A DNA stretch of 5,783 nucleotides. Source: DATDPY01 sp964395765 (GTDB lineage Bacteria > Bacteroidota > Bacteroidia > Cytophagales > Cyclobacteriaceae). Below the pieces are notes generated by a model that was not told the origin of the DNA, searched no databases, and was given only the letters and a program-made list of their open reading frames with translations. Each line of letters starts with the position of its first letter. Position 1 is the stretch's first letter. Positions 1 to 5,783 of this stretch are shown one piece after another. The stretch is from assembly GCA_964395765.1 (NCBI GenBank), contig CAYNCU010000245.1:1-5783 (forward strand), given 5' to 3'. A program made the translations under genes and the position numbers.

Positions 1-1386
1 ATCCATATTGGCGTCGGAAATTTTCACAGGGCACATCAGGCATTTTATACCGACCTGGTATTAAACGATCTCAGCCAGAAAGAATGGGGAATAGGGGGTG
101 TGTGCTTTCTTGAAAACGACAGGAAAATGTTCGAAACATTAACCCGGCAAGACGGACTTTATACACTCATGGTCAAGTACCCGGACGGGAAACTTATTCC
201 AAAGGTAATCGGATCGATCGTTGCAGTTATGTTTGCTCCCGATAATACGGAAACCGTGATCGAAAAAATGGCAGACCCTGCTGTAAAAATTATATCCTTG
301 ACCATCACGGAAGGAGGTTATAATTTTGATCAATCGACCGGAGAATTTATTTTTTCTACGCCGGCAATTCATCACGATCTTGAAAATTCCGATCGTCCCA
401 GGACCATTTTCGGTTTCCTCACCCGGGCCCTAAAACTACGGGAAGGAAGTGACGCCCCCGGGATAACGGTCTTATCCTGTGATAATATTCAGCATAACGG
501 GGATGTATGCAGGAAAATGCTATTATCTTATCTGGAAAAAGCGGAACCCGGACTAATCCGTTATGTAGATGAAAATATAACATTCCCGAACAGTATGGTA
601 GACCGAATTACTCCGGTCACCACCGTCAATGACATTGAACTGTTAAAACAGGAGTATGGCATCCAGGATGCCTGGCCTGTTACCTGCGAACCATATATTC
701 AGTGGGTTGTGGAAGATAATTTCGCGGCCGGCCGACCGGATTGGGAATCGGCAGGAGTTCAATTTGTAAATGATGTGGGTTCCTATGAAAAGATGAAAAT
801 CAGGCTGTTAAATGCCGGTCATACCCTGCTTGGATTTACGGGATCCTTATACGGATATGACACAATTGACGAAACAGCCAGGGATCCTCTATTTGAGCGC
901 CTGCTCAGGAAATTCATGGATGAAGAGGTAACTCCGGTACTGGGGAAGGTGGAAGGGATCAACCTGGAAGACTATAAAAACAGCCTGGTCCGGCGTTTCG
1001 GCAATCCCAATATAAAAGATAAGTTATCCAGGATATGCTCGGAAAGCTCGGCAAAGATCCCGAAGTTTTTGCTGCCCACTATTACAGAGCAACTGGATGC
1101 CGGCGGACCTGTTTACTGCGGCGCCCTTGTCCTTGCTGTCTGGTGCCGATACCTGGAAACAGCAGGAAGCCCCGGTTACGACTATGAAGTACAGGATGCC
1201 ATGAAGGACGCCTTGCAGGAGAGCGCAAAAAGTTCCATGAATAACGACCCGCTCGCATTCCTGAAATACAAACCCGTATTCGGAAACCTTGCAGAGTCGG
1301 AAAGATTTATTAATATTTATCAATCCATGATCACTGACCTCCGTAAAACACCCATTGATTCCGTTATTAAACGGTTACTTAATTAA
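1..1386 (+). CDS. Long-chain mannitol dehydrogenase family oxidoreductase (5'-truncated)
   Basis: NAD(P)-dependent polyol or sugar-acid dehydrogenase of the family that includes mannitol 2-dehydrogenase, D-arabinitol 4-dehydrogenase and fructuronate reductase (UxuB); cytoplasmic. The frame is open from base 1 and begins inside the N-terminal Rossmann motif (GVGNFHRAHQ, visible residues 4-13), so the true start lies upstream; the GTG at 100 is internal. Family signatures seen: CDNIQHNG (160-167), MVDRITP (199-205), CEPYIQWVVEDNF, and EKMKIRLLNAGH (263-274). From recalled numbering of Pseudomonas fluorescens mannitol 2-dehydrogenase, a constant offset of 29 places its Asn191, Asp230, Glu292, Lys295, Asn300, His303 and Arg373 on N162, D201, E263, K266, N271, H274 and R344. 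About 29 residues are therefore missing and the catalytic set is intact. The position matching His376 is Ser347, which leaves the substrate open. 461 residues are visible; the usual length is about 490. Family assignment is firm, substrate is not. Confidence 0.93.
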   Translation: MHIGVGNFHRAHQAFYTDLVLNDLSQKEWGIGGVCFLENDRKMFETLTRQDGLYTLMVKYPDGKLIPKVIGSIVAVMFAPDNTETVIEKMADPAVKIISLTITEGGYNFDQSTGEFIFSTPAIHHDLENSDRPRTIFGFLTRALKLREGSDAPGITVLSCDNIQHNGDVCRKMLLSYLEKAEPGLIRYVDENITFPNSMVDRITPVTTVNDIELLKQEYGIQDAWPVTCEPYIQWVVEDNFAAGRPDWESAGVQFVNDVGSYEKMKIRLLNAGHTLLGFTGSLYGYDTIDETARDPLFERLLRKFMDEEVTPVLGKVEGINLEDYKNSLVRRFGNPNIKDKLSRICSESSAKIPKFLLPTITEQLDAGGPVYCGALVLAVWCRYLETAGSPGYDYEVQDAMKDALQESAKSSMNNDPLAFLKYKPVFGNLAESERFINIYQSMITDLRKTPIDSVIKRLLN

Positions 1387-1400
1387 ATCAACAAATCAAC
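1385..1400. repeat. Tandem 8-bp direct repeat in the dehydrogenase spacer
   Basis: AAATCAAC occurs twice back to back, beginning inside the TAA stop codon of the first dehydrogenase and filling most of the 24-bp gap before the second. There is no purine-rich Shine-Dalgarno sequence in the gap, as is common in Bacteroidota. The repeat is exact, but any function is unknown and it may be chance or slippage in an A-rich spacer. Confidence 0.6.
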
Positions 1401-1410
1401 AGATAACTAT

Positions 1411-2433
1411 ATGCGTCAAGCCATCATGATATCACCGGGGAATATAGAATTTCGTGATGTCCCCATCCCCGGAAACCTTAAAGACAACGAAGTACTGATG
1501 AGAATAAAGAAAATCGGGATCTGCGGATCGGATATCCATGTTTACCATGGCAAGCATCCGGCCACTCCTTATCCGGTCGTGCAGGGCCATGAGTACTCCG
1601 CAATTGTAGAAGCTGTCGGGAAGAAGGTAAAAAAGGTAAAGCCGGGAATGAATGTGACAGCCCGCCCGCAACAGGTTTGCGGAACTTGCGGCCCTTGCCG
1701 GAAGGGACAATACAATGCCTGCCAGAATCTTAAAGTTGAAGGATTCCAGGCGCCTGGCGTCGCCCAGGAATTTTTTATAATCCCGGAAGACAGGGTTGTG
1801 GCACTGCCGGAAAGCATGACACCGGAACAGGGAGTTATGGTGGAACCTTCCGCCGTTGGCGCGCATGCTACCGGACGGGCACACAGTCTGAAGGGGAAAA
1901 ATGTTGTGGTATCCGGCGCAGGAACGATCGGTAACCTGGTTGCCCAGTTTGCCAAAGTAAGAGGGGCAAAAAAAGTGCTGATCACTGATATAAGTGATTA
2001 CCGCCTTGCGGTTGCCGGGCAATGCGGTATAGAGGGAACATTGAATGTGAGGAATACGTCTTTCGATGCGGGGATTCGGGAATTTTTCGGAGATGAAGGT
2101 TTTCAGACCGGCTTCGAGGCGGCAGGTGCCCAGGCTTCCCTCGACGTGCTTATGCAATATGTTGAAAAAGGAGGAGAGGTGATCATACTTGGTGTTTATT
2201 CAGAAAACCCGGTTGTTAACATGTATTTTCTTGGAGAACATGAACTGAACGTCTTCGGTTCCATGATGTACCGTCATGAAGATTATGAATTGGCCGTACA
2301 AATGATCGCAGCTGAAAAAATATTGACCACGCCGCTGCTTACACGCAGCTTTCCTTTTGAAAATTATCCCGAGGCATACAGATTTATCGAGGAAAAAGGT
2401 GACCGCACCATGAAGGTAATGATCGACTTATAA
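1411..2433 (+). CDS. Zinc-dependent medium-chain dehydrogenase (sorbitol / L-gulonate / L-galactonate dehydrogenase type)
   Basis: Complete 340-residue zinc-binding alcohol dehydrogenase; cytoplasmic, predicted to oxidise a secondary hydroxyl of a polyol or aldonate using NAD+. The N-terminal GroES-like domain carries the catalytic zinc site Cys38 (GICGSD), His60-Glu61 (GHE) and Glu145 (MVEPSAVGAHA). The structural zinc is held by Cys90, Cys93, Cys96 and Cys104. The Rossmann domain has GAGTIG (169-174), and Asp193 at the end of the second strand suggests NAD+ over NADP+. The length and the VEPSAVGAHA segment fit the sorbitol/threonine dehydrogenase branch; the general look resembles RspB and YjjN (L-gulonate / L-galactonate 5-dehydrogenases), but that is inference. 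It starts 24 bp after the mannitol-dehydrogenase family gene, which implies co-transcription and consecutive steps in one pathway. ATG at 1411 is the natural start because the domain begins at once. Confidence 0.93.
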   Translation: MRQAIMISPGNIEFRDVPIPGNLKDNEVLMRIKKIGICGSDIHVYHGKHPATPYPVVQGHEYSAIVEAVGKKVKKVKPGMNVTARPQQVCGTCGPCRKGQYNACQNLKVEGFQAPGVAQEFFIIPEDRVVALPESMTPEQGVMVEPSAVGAHATGRAHSLKGKNVVVSGAGTIGNLVAQFAKVRGAKKVLITDISDYRLAVAGQCGIEGTLNVRNTSFDAGIREFFGDEGFQTGFEAAGAQASLDVLMQYVEKGGEVIILGVYSENPVVNMYFLGEHELNVFGSMMYRHEDYELAVQMIAAEKILTTPLLTRSFPFENYPEAYRFIEEKGDRTMKVMIDL

Positions 2434-2462
2434 AAAAGCTTCTGTATAAATGAATTCGCCGA

Positions 2463-2552
2463 GACCGGTCTACGATCTATATCCATCAATCAGTCCATGT
2501 GCCCCGACCGTTTTTGTGGTCGTAACACCGGTCATCATGGGAAATGGATATA
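2463..2552. other. Nested inverted repeats, possible structured RNA element
   Basis: The 177-bp spacer between the dehydrogenase and kelch genes holds a co-linear nested set of inverted repeats. The outer stem is TATATCCAT (2478-2486) with ATGGATATA (2544-2552), 9 bp perfect. The middle stem is TCCATG (2494-2499) with CATGGG (2536-2541), 5 Watson-Crick pairs plus one G-U. The inner stem is CGACC (2505-2509) with GGTCG (2518-2522), with an 8-nt loop. An alternative 7-bp pairing joins GACCGGT (2463-2469) to ACCGGTC (2527-2533) and cannot form simply together with the outer stem. No T-tract follows, so it is not an ordinary intrinsic terminator. It could be a leader element of the kelch gene, the 3' end of the dehydrogenase transcript, or chance. 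Confidence 0.35.
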
Positions 2553-2591
2553 AATTTTTGCTTCCGTAGTTACATAACAGGTAGCGGGATA

Positions 2592-2599
2592 TATCTTTG
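2592..2599 (+). promoter_or_regulatory. Match to Bacteroidota -7 promoter element
   Basis: TATCTTTG is an exact match to the TAnnTTTG -7 consensus of the Bacteroidota housekeeping sigma factor. There is no good -33 TTTG at the expected spacing; the nearest TTTG (2557-2560) is about 31 bp upstream, which is too far. Transcription from here would begin only a few bases before the kelch start codon, giving an almost leaderless message. The motif is therefore only tentatively a promoter. Confidence 0.25.
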
Positions 2600-2610
2600 A
2601 AAATTAATTC

Positions 2611-3687
2611 ATGAAAATTATGATACGAACAAGCCTGGTATTGTCGCTGTTGTTGATTGCTATGTCCCCTGAAGAAGGGCACTGGGAAATCCTGAATGCA
2701 AATGAGAACATCGAATCCCGGAGTGAATGCGGTATGGCTGCCGTCGACGGAAAATTGTACCTGATGGGCGGCGACGGTGAAATTCTGCCTGTGGAAGAAT
2801 TTGACCCGGCAACAAGGACCTGGACGGAGAAAGCAAAAACGCCAGTGGAAATGCATCATTTCGAAGCCGTTGGATATGACCACAAGGTATATGTGCTGGA
2901 CGCATTCTATAAAGGGAATTTTCCTAACCAGAAACCCATGCCCGGTGTATACATTTATGATACACAAAATGACAACTGGAGCCAGGGTGCCGGGCTCCCG
3001 GAAGGACGTAGAAGGGCAGGGGCAGGGGCGGCTGTTCATGACGGAAAACTTTATCTCGTGGATGGCATAAAACATGGCCATTCCAGCGGGACTAACAATA
3101 TGTTCGACGTTTATGATCCTGTTGCGGATCGATGGGATTCATTACCAGATGCACCGCATATCAGGGACCATTGTTCAGCTGCCGTAATCGGTGATAAACT
3201 GTATGTGGCGGGCGGAAGAAATACCAGTTATCACGAAGAGAAAAATTTTGTGGCCTTTTTTTCCAAAACCGTCCTTGAGGTGGATTGTTACGATTTCGGT
3301 ACCGGGAAATGGTCGACACTGGCGGCAAAGCTGCCGTTAGGTAGCGGGGGTGGCGCCCTCGTGAATTTCAACGGAGTGCTTTATTATATGGGGGGAGAAA
3401 GAGCCACCAACAAGGAACAGAATGCACCGAGAAGCGATGTGTTTTACCTGGATCCTGCATCGGGAAAGGAATGGAAGAAAGCAGAAAATATGCATATGAG
3501 GAGGAATGGGATGGCGGCTGCCGTACTGGATAATAAAATTTATGTTTTCGGAGGTGATGGAGGCCCCGGCATACCGGCTCCGCCACCACAGGCAAGTAAT
3601 TCCAATGGGGCAATGCCCGCTATGCCTCATGGACCGCTGCCGATGCGACATCTTCAAGCACCCCTGGAGGTATTTATGGCTAATTAG
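2611..3687 (+). CDS. Secreted kelch-repeat beta-propeller protein
   Basis: 358-residue protein with an N-terminal export signal (basic K2/R6, hydrophobic 8-18). There is no lipobox cysteine and no clean signal peptidase I site, so periplasmic or extracellular location is predicted without a sure cleavage point. Six kelch motifs follow, each a variant of 'A-x-x-x-(D/N)-x-K-L-Y-(V/L)-x-G-G ... YDP ... W': about 42-75, 84-127, 138-178, 189-237, 248-291 and 301-355. The sixth repeat ends in LEVF (352-355) and lacks its own fourth strand; the N-terminal HWEIL (24-28) probably supplies it and closes the ring. Blade six carries a Pro/Met-rich loop (319-348). ATG 2611 is preceded by an in-frame TAA at 2605-2607, so the start is 2611 or ATG 2620. 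Such proteins are often labelled galactose oxidase, but I see only propeller repeats. The ligand is unknown, and the 177-bp gap makes membership in the dehydrogenase operon uncertain. Confidence 0.9.
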   Translation: MKIMIRTSLVLSLLLIAMSPEEGHWEILNANENIESRSECGMAAVDGKLYLMGGDGEILPVEEFDPATRTWTEKAKTPVEMHHFEAVGYDHKVYVLDAFYKGNFPNQKPMPGVYIYDTQNDNWSQGAGLPEGRRRAGAGAAVHDGKLYLVDGIKHGHSSGTNNMFDVYDPVADRWDSLPDAPHIRDHCSAAVIGDKLYVAGGRNTSYHEEKNFVAFFSKTVLEVDCYDFGTGKWSTLAAKLPLGSGGGALVNFNGVLYYMGGERATNKEQNAPRSDVFYLDPASGKEWKKAENMHMRRNGMAAAVLDNKIYVFGGDGGPGIPAPPPQASNSNGAMPAMPHGPLPMRHLQAPLEVFMAN

Positions 3688-3705
3688 CTATAATTGAAAT
3701 ACTTA

Positions 3706-3729
3706 GATCAGCGAGTTTCGATGCTGATC
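3706..3729. terminator. Candidate bidirectional hairpin between convergent genes
   Basis: GATCAGC (3706-3712) and GCTGATC (3723-3729) form a perfect 7-bp inverted repeat with a 10-nt loop. It lies at the convergent end of the kelch gene and the minus-strand plug gene and contains the plug gene's stop codon (3708-3710). The minus-strand side is followed by an A/T-rich stretch but no uninterrupted T-tract; the plus-strand side has none. Position favours a shared terminator, but sequence support is modest. Confidence 0.35.
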
Positions 3730-4379
3730 ACACCATTAGCTGCGCGAGACCCATATAAGGCGGCTGCCGTATGGGAAAGTTTAGTAATCCTGTATATGAC
3801 GCTGGGCTGGATATCGCTGGGATCATCGATGACCTGGCCGTCGACTAAAATCAGTGCCCTGTTGCTGTGAAGTATGGATTTGGTGCCGCGGAAAGATACG
3901 CCTTCTGTGGTACCTTCATAAATAATGGTAGCCGATGGAATAGCGTACTTTATAGCTTCATATACGTCCCGGAATTGATAGAAAACATTATTCTTTTTCC
4001 ACAAATTATTCCTTCCGTAATCCATATCTGCGTTCGTGATATAGCCTTCATTGACTGCTGCTTCCATGGTGGCATCATCATTTTTAATAAACAAATTGAT
4101 CCGAAGATCCTTGTCATCTTCTTTCAATTTCTTACTGTAGGGATAAAATATTGGATCGTTGACCTGGATGACGTCCTTGTCTTTTACTACCAGTTCAAAG
4201 TGCCCGTTATCATCCGTGAGGACCTCCGTTTTTGCTTTTTTTGCTTTTATCTTGACATGTTTTAAAGGAAACTTATCGAAGGCAACCAGCGTTCCCGAAA
4301 TTTTATGGAACTGGCAGGTTCCGGAGATGGGCGCGGACATGATCAGTCCGAATAACAATGGGAAAAATAACTTTTTCAT
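3708..4379 (-). CDS. Barrel-less TonB-receptor plug protein with carboxypeptidase-like N-domain
   Basis: 223-residue exported protein resembling only the N-terminal third of a SusC-type outer-membrane transporter. Residues 1-23 are a signal peptide (MKK, hydrophobic core, then SGTCQ). Residues 27-99 form a carboxypeptidase-regulatory-like beta-sandwich (ISGTLV..., TDDNGHFEL, then the V-x-D-x-I-x-V pattern). MEAAVNEGYI (105-114) sits where SusC proteins carry the 'LdEVVVtGYG' TonB-box-like segment, in degenerate form. Residues 135-223 are the plug: VSFRGTKS (161-168), ALILVDG (175-181), and the closing LYGSRAANGVISIETR (208-223). In SusC proteins the 22-strand barrel follows directly; here a TGA stop comes next and only 20 bp separate it from the convergent kelch gene. 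I chose ATG 4379 over the in-frame GTG at 4391 because MKK opens a normal signal peptide. It may be a natural standalone plug or a gene that lost its barrel. Function unknown. Confidence 0.85.
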   Translation of the reverse strand: MKKLFFPLLFGLIMSAPISGTCQFHKISGTLVAFDKFPLKHVKIKAKKAKTEVLTDDNGHFELVVKDKDVIQVNDPIFYPYSKKLKEDDKDLRINLFIKNDDATMEAAVNEGYITNADMDYGRNNLWKKNNVFYQFRDVYEAIKYAIPSATIIYEGTTEGVSFRGTKSILHSNRALILVDGQVIDDPSDIQPSVIYRITKLSHTAAALYGSRAANGVISIETR

Positions 4380-4520
4380 TTTCGGATTCACTCAACTTTC
4401 TCTATAAAGTTACAAAATATATCAATAGATAAATGATATTTAAACATGGCTTATTAAGATTTCTGTTTATTCCATTCCGATATTTTTAATTACATTGGCT
4501 GATTACTTATCTAATTTACC
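4380..4520. promoter_or_regulatory. Divergent A/T-rich intergenic region
   Basis: 141 bp between the start codons of the minus-strand plug gene and the plus-strand lipoprotein gene. Promoters for both must lie here unless transcripts enter from outside. I find no exact TAnnTTTG on the plus strand; TAATTTAC just before ATG 4521 is a poor match and too close. No strong Shine-Dalgarno sequence precedes either start, and no obvious operator palindrome is visible. Confidence 0.5.
4405..4433 (-). promoter_or_regulatory. Possible promoter of the plug gene
   Basis: Read on the minus strand, TTTA (4433-4430) is followed after 17 bp by TAACTTTA (4412-4405). These match the Bacteroidota TTTG / TAnnTTTG elements with one mismatch each. 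The predicted start of transcription would leave a leader of roughly 20 nt before ATG 4379. The whole divergent region (4380-4520) is A/T-rich, so chance matches are likely. Confidence 0.25.
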
Positions 4521-5783
4521 ATGAAACTCTCGCTTTTATTTTTCATGGCCGGAATGATATTTATAATGTCCGGTTTCTACGGCTGTAAAAATGTTAATAA
4601 GAATAAAATAACCAATGTTTATTCACAGAAGTGCCTGCTTCATCTTCTTGAACAAAAAGAATACTTCCGGTTGGAAACAAACCTGGAAAAATTCAAGGAT
4701 AGTATTTCCGAAGTACAGTATTTGTATTTTCAATCCTTTATCGACAATGCTTTTAACCGCAACGAGAAATCCATCCGTGATATCGATACGTTGCTGGATC
4801 AATATTCCGGTGATCTCGCCGATTCAGTCAAGGCCAATCTTTACCGTTTGCAGGATGACTGTTATTTCAAACTCGGCCGGTATGCACTGGCTGCCCGTTG
4901 CGACAGCATTATCCTTGCCCGTTATAAGAATGTTATTGACAGCACGGATCAGGCCAGTATTAAGAATCATTTCCAGATCCACAATGCCCTGGAAAACATT
5001 CCCCCGCAGCAGACCTTTATCAATAACCGCACAACCATTCCCTGGACCCATGACCGCATCGGACTTATTGCAATTCCGGTTAGCGTCCGGGGAAAAAATT
5101 ACCAGGGTATATTCGATACCCGCGCCAATATTTCGTGTGTCACACAAACCTATGCCGCGAAACTGGGTTTGAAAATGCTTGATGTATCCTACACGGAAAG
5201 CAGCGGGATCACAGGGATCAGTTTTAAGAGCAGCCTGGGAGTTGCCGATTCCATGTACGTCGGGGATATCCTTGTACGCAATACGGTTTTCCAGGTCATG
5301 CCGGACTCCATTCTTTACATTGCACCCATCCATATGATGCTGAACCTGATCATCGGCTTCCCGGTCATCGAGCAAATGCAGGAAATCCATATTTTCAAAG
5401 ACGGGAAAATGGTTATCCCTGTGGAACCTGCCGGAAGCGATATTCATAATTTCGCCCTGGACGGCCTTGACCCGGTGGTCTCATTGAAAAACGGGAATGA
5501 TACCCTTTGTTTCCACCTTGACATGGGAGCCGATCATACCGTGCTTTATTACGAATATTTTACGGAACATCAAAAAGAGATCCTTAAAAAGGCCGTAAAA
5601 AAGACCGTTCAGTACGGTGGGGCAGGAGGCAGCCAGGAAAAGGAGGTTTATGTGCTGCCATCCTTTGACCTGACCCTGGGGAATAATAAAATTACGCTTG
5701 ACAGTGTTGATGTACTCACGAAGAAGATCTTCCCGGATGAAAAGTTCTATGGCAATGTCGGTCGGGATTTTACGGACCAGTTC
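4521..5783 (+). CDS. Lipoprotein with two tandem retropepsin-like domains (3'-truncated)
   Basis: 421 residues are visible, open to the window end. Residues 1-22 are a lipoprotein signal with Cys22 in FYGC; Phe at -3 is unusual. Residues 30-165 are mostly helical and TPR-like. Two aspartyl-protease lobes follow. Lobe 1 (about 180-302) has IPVSVRGKNYQGIFDTRAN with Asp199, and the hydrophobic-hydrophobic-Gly motif IIG (277-279). Lobe 2 (about 310 onward) has LCFHLDMGADHTVLYYEYF with Asp334, a flap-like GGAGGS, and NVGRDF (412-417) as its second Gly motif, so probably only the C-terminal tail is missing. Both catalytic aspartates remain, but the D-T-G triads read D-T-R (199-201) and D-M-G (334-336). 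In pepsin-like enzymes two such lobes form one active site; with these changes it may be weakly active or a pseudoprotease. ATG 4521 is chosen because it opens the signal peptide. It is divergent from the plug gene. Confidence 0.88.
   Translation, partial: MKLSLLFFMAGMIFIMSGFYGCKNVNKNKITNVYSQKCLLHLLEQKEYFRLETNLEKFKDSISEVQYLYFQSFIDNAFNRNEKSIRDIDTLLDQYSGDLADSVKANLYRLQDDCYFKLGRYALAARCDSIILARYKNVIDSTDQASIKNHFQIHNALENIPPQQTFINNRTTIPWTHDRIGLIAIPVSVRGKNYQGIFDTRANISCVTQTYAAKLGLKMLDVSYTESSGITGISFKSSLGVADSMYVGDILVRNTVFQVMPDSILYIAPIHMMLNLIIGFPVIEQMQEIHIFKDGKMVIPVEPAGSDIHNFALDGLDPVVSLKNGNDTLCFHLDMGADHTVLYYEYFTEHQKEILKKAVKKTVQYGGAGGSQEKEVYVLPSFDLTLGNNKITLDSVDVLTKKIFPDEKFYGNVGRDFTDQF

Noticed and set aside
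100..102. GTG as start of the mannitol dehydrogenase family gene
   Set aside because: The frame is open back to base 1 and encodes the conserved N-terminal GxGxFHRAHQ motif, so this codon is internal.
1432..2157. Minus-strand open frame of 241 codons inside the zinc dehydrogenase gene
   Set aside because: It lies wholly antisense to a gene with intact zinc and NAD motifs, and its translation shows no recognisable domain.
2497..2553. 18-codon open frame in the spacer before the kelch gene
   Set aside because: It is very short, has no ribosome-binding site, and overlaps the inverted repeats; nothing supports translation.
2470..3081. Minus-strand open frame of 203 codons covering the spacer and the first part of the kelch gene
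   Set aside because: Most of it is antisense to clear kelch repeats; the part in the spacer shows no family motif and coincides with the inverted repeats.
2611..3687. Galactose oxidase identity for the kelch protein
   Set aside because: Galactose oxidase has a seven-bladed propeller plus extra domains and a Cys-Tyr copper site; here only six kelch repeats are seen.
3679..3688. Perfect palindrome GCTAATTAGC over the kelch stop codon as a terminator
   Set aside because: A 10-bp palindrome has no room for a loop and is A/T-rich, so it would not form a stable RNA hairpin; the 3706-3729 hairpin is a better candidate.
4380..4391. GTG at 4391 as start of the plug protein
   Set aside because: It adds only four residues before a normal MKK signal peptide start and has no better ribosome-binding context.
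4615..5172. Plus-strand open frame of 185 codons within the protease lipoprotein
   Set aside because: It is a different frame of the real gene, which runs from 4521 through the window end with a signal peptide and both protease lobes.
4824..5447. Minus-strand open frame of 207 codons antisense to the protease lipoprotein
   Set aside because: No domain or signal is visible, and the opposite strand is clearly coding.
1..5783. Mobile element, CRISPR array, tRNA or phage remnant
   Set aside because: No transposase or integrase motifs, terminal inverted repeats, spaced direct repeats or tRNA-like cloverleaf sequence were seen.

Overview
The window looks like chromosomal DNA from a member of the Bacteroidota, perhaps the Chitinophaga/Sphingobacterium side, though the genus cannot be fixed from sequence alone. 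Three things point there: a SusC-type 'carboxypeptidase-like domain + TonB plug' architecture, a lipoprotein with retropepsin-like domains of a kind common in that phylum, and A/T-rich leaders without clear Shine-Dalgarno sequences. No rRNA, tRNA, CRISPR array, insertion sequence or phage gene is visible. No stretch without a gene exceeds 180 bases.

Left part (1-2433, + strand): two dehydrogenase genes 24 bp apart, very likely one operon. The first is a 5'-truncated long-chain mannitol dehydrogenase family protein (mannitol 2-dehydrogenase / fructuronate reductase / arabinitol dehydrogenase group). The second is a complete zinc-dependent medium-chain dehydrogenase of the sorbitol / L-gulonate / L-galactonate dehydrogenase type. 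Together they could interconvert sugar acids or polyols through a shared keto intermediate, for example L-gulonate to D-fructuronate to D-mannonate. The substrate is inferred, not shown.

Middle (2434-3687, + strand): a 177-bp spacer containing nested inverted repeats, then a secreted six-bladed kelch beta-propeller protein with no recognisable enzymatic domain.

Right part (3708-5783): a minus-strand gene converges on the kelch gene. It encodes an exported carboxypeptidase-like domain fused to a TonB-receptor plug and stops exactly where the outer-membrane barrel should begin. Across a 141-bp A/T-rich divergent intergenic region lies a plus-strand lipoprotein gene that runs off the window. 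It has a helical N-terminal part and two tandem retropepsin-like domains whose active-site triads read D-T-R and D-M-G in place of D-T-G.

The most interesting items are the barrel-less plug protein, the doubly altered aspartyl-protease lipoprotein beside it, and the potential RNA structure ahead of the kelch gene. I see no clear evidence for an undescribed multi-gene system, but the divergent plug/protease pair is the best candidate for a second look.
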